Assembly: GCA_949825065.1 (NCBI GenBank)
Contig: OX463847.1
Coordinates: 39,179,042-39,243,041 of the forward strand
Reading direction: 5' to 3'
From: Odontocerum albicorne
Taxonomy: Eukaryota; Arthropoda; Insecta; Trichoptera; Odontoceridae
Length of the DNA: 64,000 bases
Shown here: positions 1 through 11,180 of the stretch, in pieces
How the letters are laid out: every line of letters begins with the position of its first letter
How positions within the stretch are numbered: the stretch's first letter is position 1
Position numbers and translations under genes: made by a program
The notes under the pieces: generated by a model
The model's input: the letters and a program-made list of their open reading frames with translations, nothing else
What the model was told of the DNA's origin: nothing
The model's database searches: none

Positions 1-296
1 ATGAAAAATATTTAATTATAACAGAATATGCATCCATTCCAATTGAAATTATTATTTGTCGTTTGTGAAAAGTTTAAAACCGGGAATCCGGTTTTAACAA
101 TTGATCAATTGAATATAAAAACATTTTGTAAAATTACCTTTTTGATACAAAAGTTAACAAAACCAATGTAAAAAATCAACTTTGACATCTAAGCAGTGTT
201 ATATAAAAGGAAAAACTGTATAAGAGGAACCAGATACAATAACAAAGCAAACCCAATTTATTCCAGCAAGAATCACTTCTTCACTTTACACTTAAA

Positions 297-578
297 AGTA
301 GTCCAAATCAACACTGACAATATTTTACTGAAGTAGTCCAAATCAATACTAATAATCTTTTTATGTAGTAGTCCAAATCAATACTAATAATCTTTTACTG
401 TAGTATTTTTTCTGTAGTAGTCCAAATCAATACTAATAATCTTTTTCCGTCATAGTCCAAATCAAAACTAATAATCTTTTTCTGTAGTAGTCCAAATCAA
501 TACTAATAATCTTTTACTGTAGTAGTCCAAATCAATACTAATAATATTTTACTATAGTAGTCCAAATCAATACCAATG
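297..578. repeat. 35-bp minisatellite
   Basis: About eight or nine tandem copies of a 35-bp unit containing gtccaaatcaatactaataa. Unit starts fall at 301, 336, 371, 420, 455, 490, 525 and 560. The single irregular step (371 to 420) is one unit plus 14 bp. No open frame follows the period. Confidence 0.9.
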
Positions 579-1079
579 AACGAAAATGAGTACCCTGTTG
601 TTAAATTTAAATAAATCTAACTATGTAAATGGTTTAAACAACTTTGAACCCATAAAAAAGCAAAAGATTAGAGTTCCGACTATTCGACATACTCAAAATG
701 AAAAATAAAATAAAATGGAATATCGATTTTAATAGCATGTTTAACCTCTTCAGACCTAAATTAATTCAAAGTTTAAAAACAATATTCTAGCTTGTGAGTG
801 TATTGTTTACACTAAATGTAACAGTATGTCGTATTCGTTTAGATAGATGACGCCCAAAATGTTCTGAGTCGATAAGTCTGGCACTTCGTTTGATATAATT
901 GAGAACAGAAATATACCACAAAGTTGTTTACATACTGCATATAAACTCTGTGTTTATTATAATGGACACCAGGTTTAAAGAGGTAAATTGCTCAAAGTGA
1001 AAATGATTTAAAGCTTGCAATCGCAATGTTTAATTCACTGTACATACTGTGTATAAAACGTAAATTTAAATTCATACAA

Positions 1080-1445
1080 AAATTTATTTATTTATTATTA
1101 CACATGACAAGAAATATACACAATTTGCGAAAAAACAACAGGTAATTTGATTTGGACATACAATTTTAATGGATCTGGGTTTGTTGTCTTTCATTTGTCG
1201 TGTCTCCAGTAAACTAGGTTTTCGCCTGTATCTCGCTGAGGATATTTAGCATGAAACAATAAATCGATACTTCTTTTCGATTTTTGATTACACAAAAACA
1301 AAACCCCGTTGCACGTTCTCATCAACCTGACAAACAGTGACACTCAACTACAACTGGAAACATCTTGCGAAATTCAAGTCCTCACACATCATCACTCCAG
1401 AAAGACAAAAAGTATTCATCCCACAATATACCGCACACAATCATA
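1080..1445 (+). mobile_element. Dispersed repeat E, copy 1
   Basis: This copy shares long blocks with copies near 21275, 46930, 58600 and 59605 (plus strand) and 43975 and 59440 (minus strand). The shared blocks include acatgacaagaaatata, tggatctgggtttgttg and ccccgttgcac. In other copies a TATA-like tatataaaa lies just upstream of ccccgttgcac, followed by cagtgacactcaa, so the repeat looks like a promoter-bearing terminal repeat. In this copy the TATA is mutated. No coding region was found. Its class is unknown; an LTR or a non-autonomous element are the likeliest options. Confidence 0.75.
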
Positions 1446-1564
1446 AGAATAAAAATTAAAATTAAAACAAAAAAAATTAAAAATGTATTACATATTAACC
1501 TTTATGGGAAAATAAAAGTCATACTAGGAAATATATTGTATTGTATTACATTTTCATTGTCTAC

Positions 1565-1752
1565 AGTACCACTTAGCGGGCGTATGGCTATGTGGCAATA
1601 TCTCCCAACCAACTAGAAAGATATTTAACATGCATTAAGTTAAAACCAGACTGTCATTATTTTTTTAAACATTTAGGTTCCAATTGGAATTAAACCCGCA
1701 ACCCCAGGGTTGGATATCAAGTGTGTTACCAATTAAGCCACGGAGGTCGTCA
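1565..1752 (-). mobile_element. tRNA-derived SINE (family a), copy 1
   Basis: On the minus strand it begins tgacgacctccgtggc, followed by an A-box-like region and a B-box-like gggtttaattcc. It then runs into a tail reading ttggttgggagatattgcc. The tail matches the LINE tail at 26218-26300 and other SINE copies in the window. Typical of an RNA polymerase III SINE that borrows a LINE 3' end. Confidence 0.75.
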
Positions 1753-2013
1753 TGTGCACGTGTATATAGTAATTTAAAATGAAGTACACATGTTAACATA
1801 ATTATTAAACTTTTTTTATGAGTTTTGATGTAAGGTACATAATGTATGAAAATATATTTCTATTCAGAAAGCATACACGTGTATGTTTGAAAATAATAAA
1901 ACAACATGTTTTCAGTTTAATAACTTGTTTCCGGAAGTTTCGAATTATCCGTTATTCTCGATTACCCTCACGCAATCAAATTTACGTCGGATTACCGGGA
2001 CTCTACTGTATAA

Positions 2014-2019
2014 TTTATT
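2014..2019 (-). promoter_or_regulatory. Candidate polyadenylation signal AATAAA
   Basis: An AATAAA hexamer on the minus strand lies about 220 nt downstream of the stop codon of the terminal exon at 2238-2409. The position is normal for an insect 3' UTR. In AT-rich DNA the hexamer is frequent by chance, so this is only supportive. Confidence 0.35.
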
Positions 2020-2237
2020 CATAAGAACCAAAAAAATATTGTACTTAGATAAAAAAAAATGTTTGTCAGATTTGAACAAAAAAGCTTAAAATGTAAAGTT
2101 CCATTCACACCTACAGTAAATTTCGGATATGACATATTCCTTGAAGTCAATTTTTCCTTATTGTACGAGTAATTAGACAATCGTTTCTACTTCGACTTAT
2201 AAAAAGTAATGTTATATCTAAGAAAGTAATTATGATT

Positions 2238-2409
2238 TTAAAGATATTCATCAATCTGCTCGAAATCGTCGTCGGGCGGCGATGGTCCTGAGACGGACAG
2301 GATTGGTAACCCAAAATGATGGGTAACTTCTGTGGGCGATGTATCTTCTTTGGACAGTCTCTCGTTGGAGCCCTCCTCCATTGTCGTTAGTGGTATGTTA
2401 TCTGCTGAT
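2238..2409 (-). CDS. Terminal coding exon of an unrecognised host gene
   Basis: A 172-bp exon on the minus strand. A pyrimidine-rich tract ending tttacag (AG at 2410-2411) precedes an open frame of 56 codons ending in TAA at 2238-2240. The peptide starts SADNIPLTTMEEG and ends DDDFEQIDEYL. It is acidic and rich in Ser, Pro and Asp, like a disordered cytoplasmic tail. The exon is clearly more GC-rich than its surroundings. It begins with one nucleotide of a split codon (phase 2), which the 200-bp exon at 34489-34688 supplies exactly. The frame at 2474-2759, ending at a GTAAGT only 63 nt upstream, is also phase-compatible, but it overlaps a SINE and is AT-rich, so I prefer the distant exon. I do not recognise the family. 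Confidence 0.6.
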
Positions 2410-2671
2410 CTGTAAAGATGGAAATAAAAATTACATAAATTATATAGATATCGTTGTAATTTATAAACTTACTTAAGACTTCGAAATAAAAAAATCAAGT
2501 AAAAGCAGTGCAAATGGTTGTCAAATAAATAAGTCACTCTGAGATATAAAGATGACATTACGCTTTGAGCTCCGGCACCAAAATTCTGTTTTAGCCCTCT
2601 GACGGAGAAGAAGTTCATAGTTATAATGAAAAGCCGACCTTCATTGTTTAGTTGGATCTTATGAGGTACAT

Positions 2672-2832
2672 CATCGCGTGGTAACTCACTGGACTTCCGT
2701 GCGGAAGCTCGTTGGTTCAAACCCTGCGCTGCGCTACTCCCCTCGAATGAGATAGGCATTTTTTCCGCCTAGTATTCAGGGGTATAAGGATACCTATGAC
2801 TTCAGTCATATCTATTCTTTCAAAAAAAAAAA
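2672..2832 (+). mobile_element. tRNA-derived SINE (family b), copy 1
   Basis: Contains ggtaactcactggac (A-box-like), then ggttcaaaccctgcgc (B-box-like), a unique body with ggcattttttccgcc, and ends in a run of A at 2821-2832. A second copy with the same order and A tail is at about 33001-33150. Confidence 0.7.
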
Positions 2833-2861
2833 ACGATGTCCTCCGATCCTCTCAATTCAGG

Positions 2862-3053
2862 TGTGTCATCGGATCCAGTACACTAATATAGCCGGTGAGT
2901 TAGCTGGTGTGCAACGGTTACCTCACTTAAAGATGAGAAAAAAAGGAGAAAGAAACGAAAACTCCACGGCACAGCTTTGCTTTCCTACTGATTTGACGTT
3001 GGAATGGCGCGGAGACTTTGAGACCCAGCAACGATGACAATTTAAAGTTCTAA
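2862..3053 (+). repeat. Dispersed repeat C, copy 1
   Basis: Shares catcggatccagtaca, ctggtgtgcaacg, and cccagcaacgatgac with the copy at 5339-5520. About 190 bp, non-coding. It abuts the SINE-b poly-A on the left and the 33-bp minisatellite on the right. Origin unknown. Confidence 0.7.
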
Positions 3054-4445
3054 TTTAAGTAAACAAGTAATATCATAATTGAAACTCCAAATTTAGGTAT
3101 AGGAGTATTAATTTAAACTCTTAATTCTGGTACACGAGTGTGTATTTAAACTCCTAATTTAGGTATATGAGTATTTATTTAAATTCTTAATTCTGGTACA
3201 CGAGAGTGTATTTAAACTCCTAATTTAGGTATATGAGTATGTATTTAAGTATCTTAATTTTGGTACACGAGAGTGTATTTAAACTCCTAATTTAGGTATA
3301 TGAGTATTTATTTAAACTCTTAATTCTGGTACACGAGTGTGTACTTAAACTCCTAATTTAGGTATACGAGTGTGTATTTAAACTCTTAATTTTGGTACAA
3401 GTAATATAATAATTTTAACTCCCAATTTAGGTATATGAGTATTCATTTAAATTCCTAATTCTGGTACACGAGTGTGTATTTAAACTCCTAATTTAGGGAT
3501 ATGAGTATTCATTTAAACTCTTAATTCTGGTACACGAGTGTGTATTTAAACTCCTAATTTAGGTATATGAGTATTTATTTGAACTCTTCATTCTGGTACA
3601 CGAGTGTGTATTCAAACTCCTAATTTAGGTATACGAGTGTGTATTTAAACTCTTAATTTTGGTACAAGTAATATAATAATTTAAATTCCCAATTTAGGTA
3701 TATGAGTATTGATTTAAACTCTGAATTCTGGTACACGTGTGTGTATTTAAACTACCAATTTAGGGATATGAGTATTTATTTAAACTCTTAATTCTGGTAT
3801 ACGAGTGTGTATTTAAACTCCTAATTTAGGTATATGAGTATGTATTTAAACTCTTAATTTTGGTACACGAGTGTGTATTTAAACTCCTAATTTAGTTAAC
3901 GAGGATTGATTTAAAATCCTAACTAAGGTATACAAGTAAAAAAATTACTCTTAATTTAGGTATATGAGTAGAATTAATTTAAATTCGTAATTTAGGTAAA
4001 TAATTTAGTATTTAAACTCTTAGTTTAGGCACACGAGTGTGTTTTTCAACTCCGAATGTAGGCAAACGAGTATTAATTTAAACTCATAACTTATATATAC
4101 AAGTACACATTTAAACTTTCAATTTAAGTAAACGAGTAGTATTAATTTAAACTCGTAATTTAGATATACGATTATGCATTTAAACTCCTAATTTATGTAG
4201 GTACACGAGTGTGTATTTAACCTCCTAAGTTAGGTAACCGAGTATTAATTTAAACTTCTAACTTAGGTATACAAGTATAGGTATACATATAAACTCTTAA
4301 TTTAGGTAAACGAGTAGTATTAATTTAAACTCCTAATTTAGGTATACGATTGTGAATTTAAGCCCCTAATTTAGTTATAATAGTATGTATTTCAAATTTA
4401 GGCATGTGAAAGTGATTTAATTTCTTAATTTAGATAAACTATTTG
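3050..4445. repeat. 33-bp minisatellite with alternating 66-bp dimers
   Basis: Roughly 40 units of 33 bp. Two unit types, one with tttaggtatatgagt and one with attctggtacacgag, alternate through much of the array and make a 66-bp higher-order period. The right third (after about 3900) is more degenerate, with insertions that break the alternation. No open frame extends across it. Confidence 0.9.
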
Positions 4446-5338
4446 CAGAAAAATGTATTACACTATGTAAATTGTTGAAACTTCAAGTTCTCGATTGTAA
4501 AAACAATATTTACTTTTCAGCTAGCAATAATAAACATTGGAACGTAGGCATACCGCAGCGTTTCATATTTACGATGACGAAATTGAATTTTAAAATTGTT
4601 TTCGAGCTTATTTTTATCGCTGTTGAAAAATACATTACGGATTTTATCATCAGAGTAATATTGAAATATTCAACATTACAGTTAACATTGTAGGAAATAT
4701 AATGTCACGTAGCTTTTTACGGCTTCCCGACCGTAGCAGAAACGCAAAGTTTAGCTCGCCGGAACTATTGTTTATTCGCGACCGTAGCGAGAGTATCACG
4801 TTTAATTCACCTGACTTATTATTTATTCACGACCGTATTTTACACACAATATGAATTCTGTAACGGATCCAAAAATACAAGTATTTTTTAAGCATTATTA
4901 AAATGAAAAAGTTGGTTTCGAAAACAAAATTTGTAGTAAAATATACCATCATCATCAACGTTTTGGAATGATTTAGTTGTCACGTTGGTTATTAAAATTC
5001 TTAAAGCGCTATTAAGTAACACAAAATAGCGCTATGTAAAACTCTGCCTAACGATAACTCTGGCTGTAGCATATTAAACCTGTCGATCGTTCTATAAGTT
5101 TAATCTTCTTGCCGTTGGAACTTTGGGATTAATTTGTCAAGATCATGAGTGTGTATGCTGAAGTGCAACAGCTTGTACACAATACACTAATATACACACA
5201 GGCGTCTTCTATCTAATGGATTACTGACAATTTTTGTCAATCACGAGGGATAGTCTATCGTATCATCAATCTGTCGACTCCAGTGTTGGAATTCTTTCAA
5301 AAAGGTGAAAAACAAAAAACATGTCGGTGAACTTCGAC
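4446..5338. other. No gene recognised
   Basis: AT-rich sequence between the minisatellite and repeat C copy 2. There is a small local duplication around 4725-4830 (two copies of a segment with gaccgtagc). No convincing coding frame, splice signals or RNA gene. Confidence 0.6.
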
Positions 5339-5520
5339 GTGCCATCGGATCCAGTACAGTGGAGTGGCCTGTTAGTTTACTGGTGTGCAACGACTCACTC
5401 ATTTAAAAAAAAAACAAATCCATGGCACATATTCGCTTTCTAACTGCTTTGACATCGGATTGGTGAAGGTATCCTCGACTACGTGGCCCAGCAACGATGA
5501 CGTTCAATAAACGAAGTTCT
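5339..5520 (+). repeat. Dispersed repeat C, copy 2
   Basis: Second copy of the repeat at 2862-3053, in the same orientation, with small indels including an A-run at about 5405. Ends at the shared cgaagttc. Confidence 0.7.
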
Positions 5521-6710
5521 TCATATTTGTGAGAATTTAGATTTAAAAAAAAATATCTTCTCTGATTTCCTAAGTGATCTCAATTGTTTGTGTAACTCAA
5601 ATGAAGAAAACATTTTTTTTTTCAATCTAAACAATGATATTCCATTTGATGTCAAATGAATATGTCGATTCCTTAGAAAAGAAAATACGTTCCTCAAGGA
5701 TTTTCTTAACCAGTACTGGAGGTTATATATAAAATGAAACACGATACTTGGCATCGATTGGCATTGGTTTGGAATATAACTGATATACTATAAATCAATC
5801 TATTGAAATCGTCGTTTAATATTATAAAATAAAAATTAACAAAACAAAATTTTACATTAGTGTCACTTTTGGGGATTACATGCAGAAATGTATCAAAAAT
5901 GACCATTTTCCGTCTTAAATGTATCAAATAATATAACAAAAACGACCAAAATGCCTATTTTTGGCAGATAATTCGCGATTTTGTAGAATTGTCAATTTCT
6001 TATGTTAAATTGACCCAATTGATGAAACAAAAGCGCATTAATTGTAATTTCACGGTATTTGAATCAATTAATGAGCCAAATTTGTGGAATGAGCTAAATT
6101 TTGAGTTTAAATTTGTCGATTTACGTAACAAAAGCGACATTAGTGTCACTATTGGGGATCACTTGAACAAATATATCAAAAATGACCATTTTCTATCTTA
6201 ATTGTATCAAATAATATATAACAAAAATGCAGATAATTCGCAATTATGTCGAATTGTCAATTACTTAGGTAAAAAGCTAAGTTGGTGCAACAAAAACGCA
6301 TTAAATGTCAGTTCATGGTATTTTAATGGATAAATGAGTCAAATTTGTCGAATTTTGAGTATAAATGTGTATATTTACGTAACAAAAGCGACATTAGTGT
6401 CACGCTCAGGGATACCATGTACAAATATATCGAAAATGACAATTTTCCGCTATAAATGTGGCAAATAATAATATTACAAAAAACGACAAAAGTGGCACTT
6501 TTGAGCAGATAACTGGCAATTTTGTCGAATTATAAGTTCCTAAATTAAATTGACCCAATTGAATGCATAAATGAACCAAATTTGTCGAATTTTTAGTTTA
6601 AATTTGTCGATTTACGTAACAAAAGCGACATTAGTTCTCTCTTGGGGATCTTCACTCTTGGGGATAAAATGCAAAAATATATATTAAATGACTATTTTCT
6701 GTTTTAAATA

Positions 6711-7174
6711 TTAGGTGTTAACATAAGTTGTGTCCGTTTTTTTTTTCAATTTAAAAATGAGCACAAAAAGTAAAACAAAATGGTAAAGGTTATACGCCAT
6801 TCGAAAGGAAATTTTCTGCTCTACAAGATATTGTGTTTGCTTTTACGTTACATATATTATTTTATTTGATTACAAGCCTTCAAAATGGAATGTCAAGTAG
6901 ACGAAAGTGAGCATTTTCGACACCTCCTTCTGTTCGCGTTCAATCGAGGGAAAAAAGTTGCCAAAGCTGCTCGCGATATTTGCGAAGTGTACGGTGAAGA
7001 TGCTATGAATTAAAGGACAGCTCGTCGATGGTTTTTGCGTTTCAAAGACGGTAGTTTCGAAGGGGATCTTCATGAATAATATGGTTTAAGCGGTCCTCAT
7101 CGAAGTCCACTGGTCATCCGGAACTCTCCATATCTTTCAGGTCAAAATTACCGTCTTTAAAACGCTAACACCAA
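6711..7174 (+). mobile_element. Fold-back mariner derivative 1 (464 bp)
   Basis: Flanked by TA on both sides (6709-6710 and 7175-7176). The left end is ttaggtgttaacataag and the right end gctaacaccaa. Reading from 6884, the plus strand encodes a mariner transposase N-terminus (MECQVDESEHF, then the helix-turn-helix region with ICEVYGEDAMN, an in-frame stop, and RWFLRFKDG). At about 7078 the sequence switches to the minus strand and runs backward through the same gene (region of HIIHEDP back to RFKDG), then meets the right terminus. The catalytic domain is absent. It sits inside the 240-280-bp tandem repeat. Confidence 0.85.
6884..7165 (+). pseudogene. Mariner transposase N-terminal fragment, inverted partial duplication
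   Basis: Only the paired HTH DNA-binding region remains. There is a stop in place of a codon after EDAMN, and the chain joins an antisense copy of part of itself. The DD(34)D catalytic half is missing, so it cannot encode an active transposase. Its closest relative in this window is the second fold-back copy at 61253-62173. Confidence 0.8.
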
Positions 7175-7920
7175 TATATCGCATAATATTAATCAAATTT
7201 AAAAAAATGCCTCTTTAACGAAGATAATACGCAATTTTGTCGATTGTCAATTTCTTAGGTTGAATTGGTGTATTTGAATGCATTAATTAGCCAAATTGTC
7301 GAATTTTATGTTAAAACGTGCCGATTTACGTAACAAAAGCAACTTTAGTGACATGTTTTAAGATAACTTGCACAAATGTATCAAAATTACCATTTTCCAT
7401 CTTAAATGTATCAAATGATATAAGCAAAACTACAAAAGTGTCCCTGTTAAGCAGATAATACACAATTTTGTCGAATTCCTAAATTTTTTAGATTAAATTG
7501 ACTTAGTTGGTGCAACAAAAGCGCATAAAATGTCATTTCAAGGTATTTAAATGCATTAATGAGCCAAATTTTGAGTCAAATGTGTTGATTTACGCAACAA
7601 AAGCGACATTATTGTCACTTTTGGGGATTACAAGTACAAATATATAAAAAATGATAATTTTTCGTCTTGAATGTATCAAATAATTTATAAAAATGTCAAA
7701 AGTGCCTCTTTTGAGCAGATAAGTCGCAAATTTGTCGAATTTTTAAGTTTTTAGGTTAAATTGACATTAAACAATGTATCAATATTATGGCTATTTTACG
7801 TCTTAAATGTATCAAATAATACTACAAAAAACGACAAAAGTGCCTCTTCAAGGCCGATAATATGCAATTTTGTCAAATTTTCAATTTCTTTGATTGAATT
7901 GACCCAATTGGTGTATTTGG

Positions 7921-8274
7921 TAATAAGGGAGTTGTGACGAAGCACCAAGATGTGATAAACTAGACACTTTCAGGGCAAAATAAATACATGTACCCTTCGA
8001 TTTAAGTGTATTATTTTTACGCGGTTTTACCTTCACGCGGTTAAGAAAAATGCTTAGTAAAAGATAATCGATTTTCACATTACGGATGTATTCACTTCTG
8101 CAATGAGTGCGCTCGGCATTGAAGTTCAGGCCGACGGAGAAAAAAACTAGCAAAACAATAACAAATGAAATCATTTTTAATCACTTTATTTTTTCAATTT
8201 TATTTTATTCTTACATTAAATAATTAAATATCAGTGTATCGAAGAAAAAAAAAAACGATGCGATTACAGCAAGA
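7921..8274. other. No gene recognised
   Basis: Unique-looking AT-rich sequence between the tandem repeat and the LINE. It contains ggacgcggtt-like paired segments around 8019-8041 (acgcggtt twice). Minus-strand frame 7881-8174 has no recognisable domain and ordinary background composition. Confidence 0.5.
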
Positions 8275-9255
8275 TATGGAGCGATACGATACGACGACTT
8301 GAAAATTTTCAAAAAGATCAATTCACCTTACGACTGTGCACAGTTACAACAGGACCTAGACTCCCTAGTCTCCTGGAGTGAGCAAAATCATCTTCTGTTC
8401 AACATTAATAAATGTGTCTGTGTATCTTATAGTCGATCGTTTTCACCAATCCACCATCAGTATACTATACAGGGAGTGGCACTAAACAGAGTTTCTAAAT
8501 TCAAAGATTTGGGCGTAACCTTCGATGTCGGACTCACGTTCGTCAACCATGTCTCACGTTTGATATCGGACAGTTACAAACTACTCGGTTTTATAATGAG
8601 AATATCAAGAGAATTTAACAGCACCGATATCCTCCGAAACTTATATAATTATCTAATTAGAACCAAATTAAAATATGCATCTACGGTTTGGGCTCCTCAT
8701 CAGCTCAAATATAAAAACAATATAGAACAAATACAAAAAAAAATCCTCAGATATCTATGGTACAGAACAAAGGGCGATTACCCAAAATATGCTCACCATG
8801 CCGAACTTCTCACGGTGTGTAACTATAGAAGCCTCGAAACAAGAAGGCAAGAATCCATTGCGATATTCCCAATAAAGGTTTTCCAAGGTTCCTTTAACTG
8901 TCCCGCGATTCTAGAAGCACTAAGTTTATATGTACCCAATAAAAATAGTCGTGCAAGGAATCACCCTCTGTTCTACATACCAACTTACAGGACGAATATC
9001 ATGGCTAAACACTCAGTCACGCGTGGTATAGAGATATTGAACCAACTGAATGACACGGTCGATATATTCTCGATACCGACTAGCAGTATGAGAAGAATCC
9101 TGGCTGATATTATTCCTAATGAATAAACTAACGCTAGAAGCAGACCCTCTTTGTGTAACATGAGATATCCGATATAAATATAATCATGTGAATGATTTGT
9201 GATGAATTGATTGATGTCATTGATTGGTGCGAAATTTAAAAAAAAACGCGTTATT
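8275..9255 (+). mobile_element. CR1/Jockey-like LINE, 5'-truncated 3' end
   Basis: Contains the last part of a reverse transcriptase ORF from just before the catalytic YDD (8290-8298) to the stop at 9124-9126. About 110 bp of 3' UTR follows, ending in an A-run at 9238-9246. 5' truncation at the RT core is normal for target-primed LINE insertion. The clade is judged from protein style only. Confidence 0.8.
8287..9126 (+). pseudogene. Non-LTR reverse transcriptase C-terminal part
   Basis: An open frame of about 280 codons without a proper start; the frame continues upstream of the TTG at 8299. It begins at a degenerate catalytic box RYDDLKIF (normally F/YADD). It then has the LDSLVSWSEQNHLLFN segment, KFKDLGVTFD, the thumb region with LKYASTVWAPHQ and IQKKILRYLW, and SLETRRQ, and ends DIIPNE. 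The order matches CR1/Jockey-group reverse transcriptases, which copy LINE RNA at a nicked target site. The fingers, palm start and endonuclease are missing, so the copy is dead but young: there is no stop in 275 codons. Confidence 0.85.
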
Positions 9256-9834
9256 AACCGCAAATACGGGGGACTACTTTATCCAATGTCGATAAAATTA
9301 ATTAGCCTTTAGTTTTCTGATATCTACTCGTATTTGTGGCAGTTTGCCAAAAGCCACATGATAAACATAAATTAAGATCTCACTGTCGAACTGGGTGAGA
9401 AATTTTAATATCTTTGTAAATATTGTTAGGATATCTGTTTTTAAGTTGACGAAAATATTTGAAGAAACTGTAAGAAATATTTTATTTTATTGTCTATTCA
9501 TTGGAAAAAAATATTTATTAAATATCCATATATAATACTTAGGGTTGCCATATTTTGAAACATGGATTAGGAGAGTGATTCAAAATCTAGGACATTCTTA
9601 TTTCCAAAAACCTAGGGCATATTAATTATTTGTTTAGTTTGATGAATTATTCACATGCATATATTAACCTTTCTTTATCTACAACCTTCTTATTTCTATA
9701 AAGACAGCTGTAATTTTTTTTAAATAAAATAAAATGAATAAAAATATAAAATTGGAGCAAACAAACGATTTCAAAGATCAAACGTGTTTTGAGGCTTTAG
9801 CGGTTCTTCATTTTAGTTGGATAAGGCCTTTCGG
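9256..9834. other. No gene recognised
   Basis: AT-rich spacer. The block agggttgccatatttt at 9541 with cctagggca at 9610 resembles a transposon terminus and has a weak echo near 11519-11560 (acaaccctatg with ctaggacc), but I could not pair the two convincingly. Confidence 0.4.
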
Positions 9835-10568
9835 AGTATTATACCGTGTGGTTTGGCTTTAGATGCCAACATTTCGTAAACGTTGCAGTTTCTATTTTCA
9901 GGGCGTGTTTGCAGTCGGATTTGCCACAAATGGATGCGCGTCGGATACTGTGTGTAGTCTTTCTTCTATATATGAGAAGTATTACGGACAGAATTCACAA
10001 AATTTTGAGAATACAAAAATTCAAATAATCTTCGGTGCTAAGTCAAAGGTCGACAAACCTAATAACATCTCCAATAGACCGTGACCCTAAAGAGTCAAGG
10101 TGTATATAGTATAGGGTAAACGGAGAGAATGGTTACCAAAGATCAGTCGAATCTGCAGACTCGCTTATTCCGAAAAATCAGCTTTTGCCGAACAATTCAT
10201 CGAGACAGGTCACCATTTCTCATTTGAACAAAACATACTCGATAATCCAAAGTTATCACACCTGATGAATCAACGAGGCAATACCAATGTATTGTACAAA
10301 CATCCAAACCAAATCAAAATTAATAATAAATTCAACATTTGTGAAAACCACGCGCTTGTTTGCCCGTAGTGGAAAGGAACCACGAGCTCTCGTAACGATC
10401 GCGAACTGGGATGAATTCATGCGTTTACGTCACGGTTGAGACTCTGCTGTATCAGGTATCCAGCGCGCATCCACTTATGGCGAAGTTGACTACGAGCAAG
10501 CTCGGAAGATGAAAACTACAACGTTTCCGAAAAGTCAGTATTATAAACCAAACGGTAAAATACTGTAG
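9835..10568 (+). mobile_element. Penelope-like element remnant with inverted terminal segments
   Basis: Segments 9835-9955 and 10450-10568 are inverted repeats sharing acgtttccga/tcgtaaacgt-type blocks and gtggatgcgcgc. They flank a remnant of the C-terminal GIY-YIG endonuclease region (10142-10370). Penelope elements often carry an inverted partial terminal repeat. A related terminal fragment is at 28010-28090. Confidence 0.65.
10142..10370 (+). pseudogene. Penelope GIY-YIG endonuclease C-terminal fragment
   Basis: The frame reads AYSEKSAFAEQFIETGHHFS, matching the conserved (K)SA(x)AEHxxETGH segment that follows the YIG core in Penelope-like endonucleases. It then reads FEQNILDNPKLSHLMNQRG and stops near 10367. 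The catalytic YIG/Arg half is missing upstream. Non-functional. Confidence 0.6.
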
Positions 10569-10668
10569 CGTACCTACGTCTCTGTTAAATATATTGTCAA
10601 GCATAATTTGTAAATAAAAAAATAAATAATTGTCAAGCATAATTTGTAAATAAATGAATAAATAATTG

Positions 10669-10933
10669 TTAAACATACAGGGTCAACGACCGATGAACTA
10701 TTTACAATAGTGCACGCGCAGGAGTGAGACAGAGTATATATTGCGAGCACATTCACTCACTACTATAAAAATACCTACTTGTAGAAAAATAAAGATTATT
10801 ATTCATCCAACTGTCAAGACTTGTTATTATTTACCCGCTATTCACTTTCGCTTTTATCCGCATTCCTGAGTTCTATATTTATTTAAATACATATCAAAAT
10901 CATCACGACGTAGCAATCAAGCAACTCGCTACA
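10669..10933 (+). mobile_element. Gypsy-type LTR (5' LTR), copy 1
   Basis: Begins TGTTAAACATACAGGGTCAA and ends CTCGCTACA (TG...CA boundaries). Internal TATA-like tataaaaatacc at about 10762 and AATAAA at about 10788. It is directly followed by ttgatgaccccgaacg, which resembles the tggtgaccccgac primer-binding site of Gypsy/BEL-group elements. Related, longer sequence lies at 47504-47925. Confidence 0.6.
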
Positions 10934-11070
10934 TTGATGACCCCGAACGAAAAGGAACGCAGAATTCGACTAAAACGGATATAGCGATGTCAACATCAAC
11001 ATCATCAGCACGTCCTAATAGGACACACGCTACATTGGTAACGAACATCGCTACAATACTTTGAAAGGCT
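10934..11070 (+). pseudogene. LTR-element primer-binding region and gag start fragment
   Basis: After the primer-binding-like sequence, an ATG at 10987 opens MSTSTSSARPNRTHATLVTN and stops after about 23 codons. The body of the element is gone; a SINE follows within about 120 bp. The gag identity is inferred only from position. Confidence 0.35.
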
Positions 11071-11180
11071 ATCCAATTAAAGCCAAAGATATTTGCAAAA
11101 GGTATTGTCGAATCGTAAAATTGTTTATTGCATTACACAGCATATTGTATTGTCGAATCATAAAATTGTTTATGGCATTA

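Larger units (their letters stand above)
5850..7920. repeat. Tandem repeat of about 240-280 bp
   Basis: Seven or eight diverged copies, recognised by gcgacattagtgtcac followed by ttggggat, then atatcaaaaatgacc and the block aattttgtcgaatt. Key motif positions are about 5853, 6132, 6387, 6625, 7338, 7602 and a partial unit near 7768. Spacing is 238-279 bp once the mariner insertion at 6711-7174 is removed. Non-coding, with satellite-like decay. Confidence 0.8.

Noticed and set aside
1683..1752. A tRNA gene
   Set aside because: Only A- and B-box-like blocks are present. The cloverleaf cannot be completed and a SINE body follows; the same holds for the other SINE heads.
2469..2759. Minus-strand 96-codon frame as a penultimate exon
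   Set aside because: Although its GTAAGT and phase fit a 63-nt intron before the terminal exon, it overlaps a SINE and is AT-rich. Kept only as an alternative.
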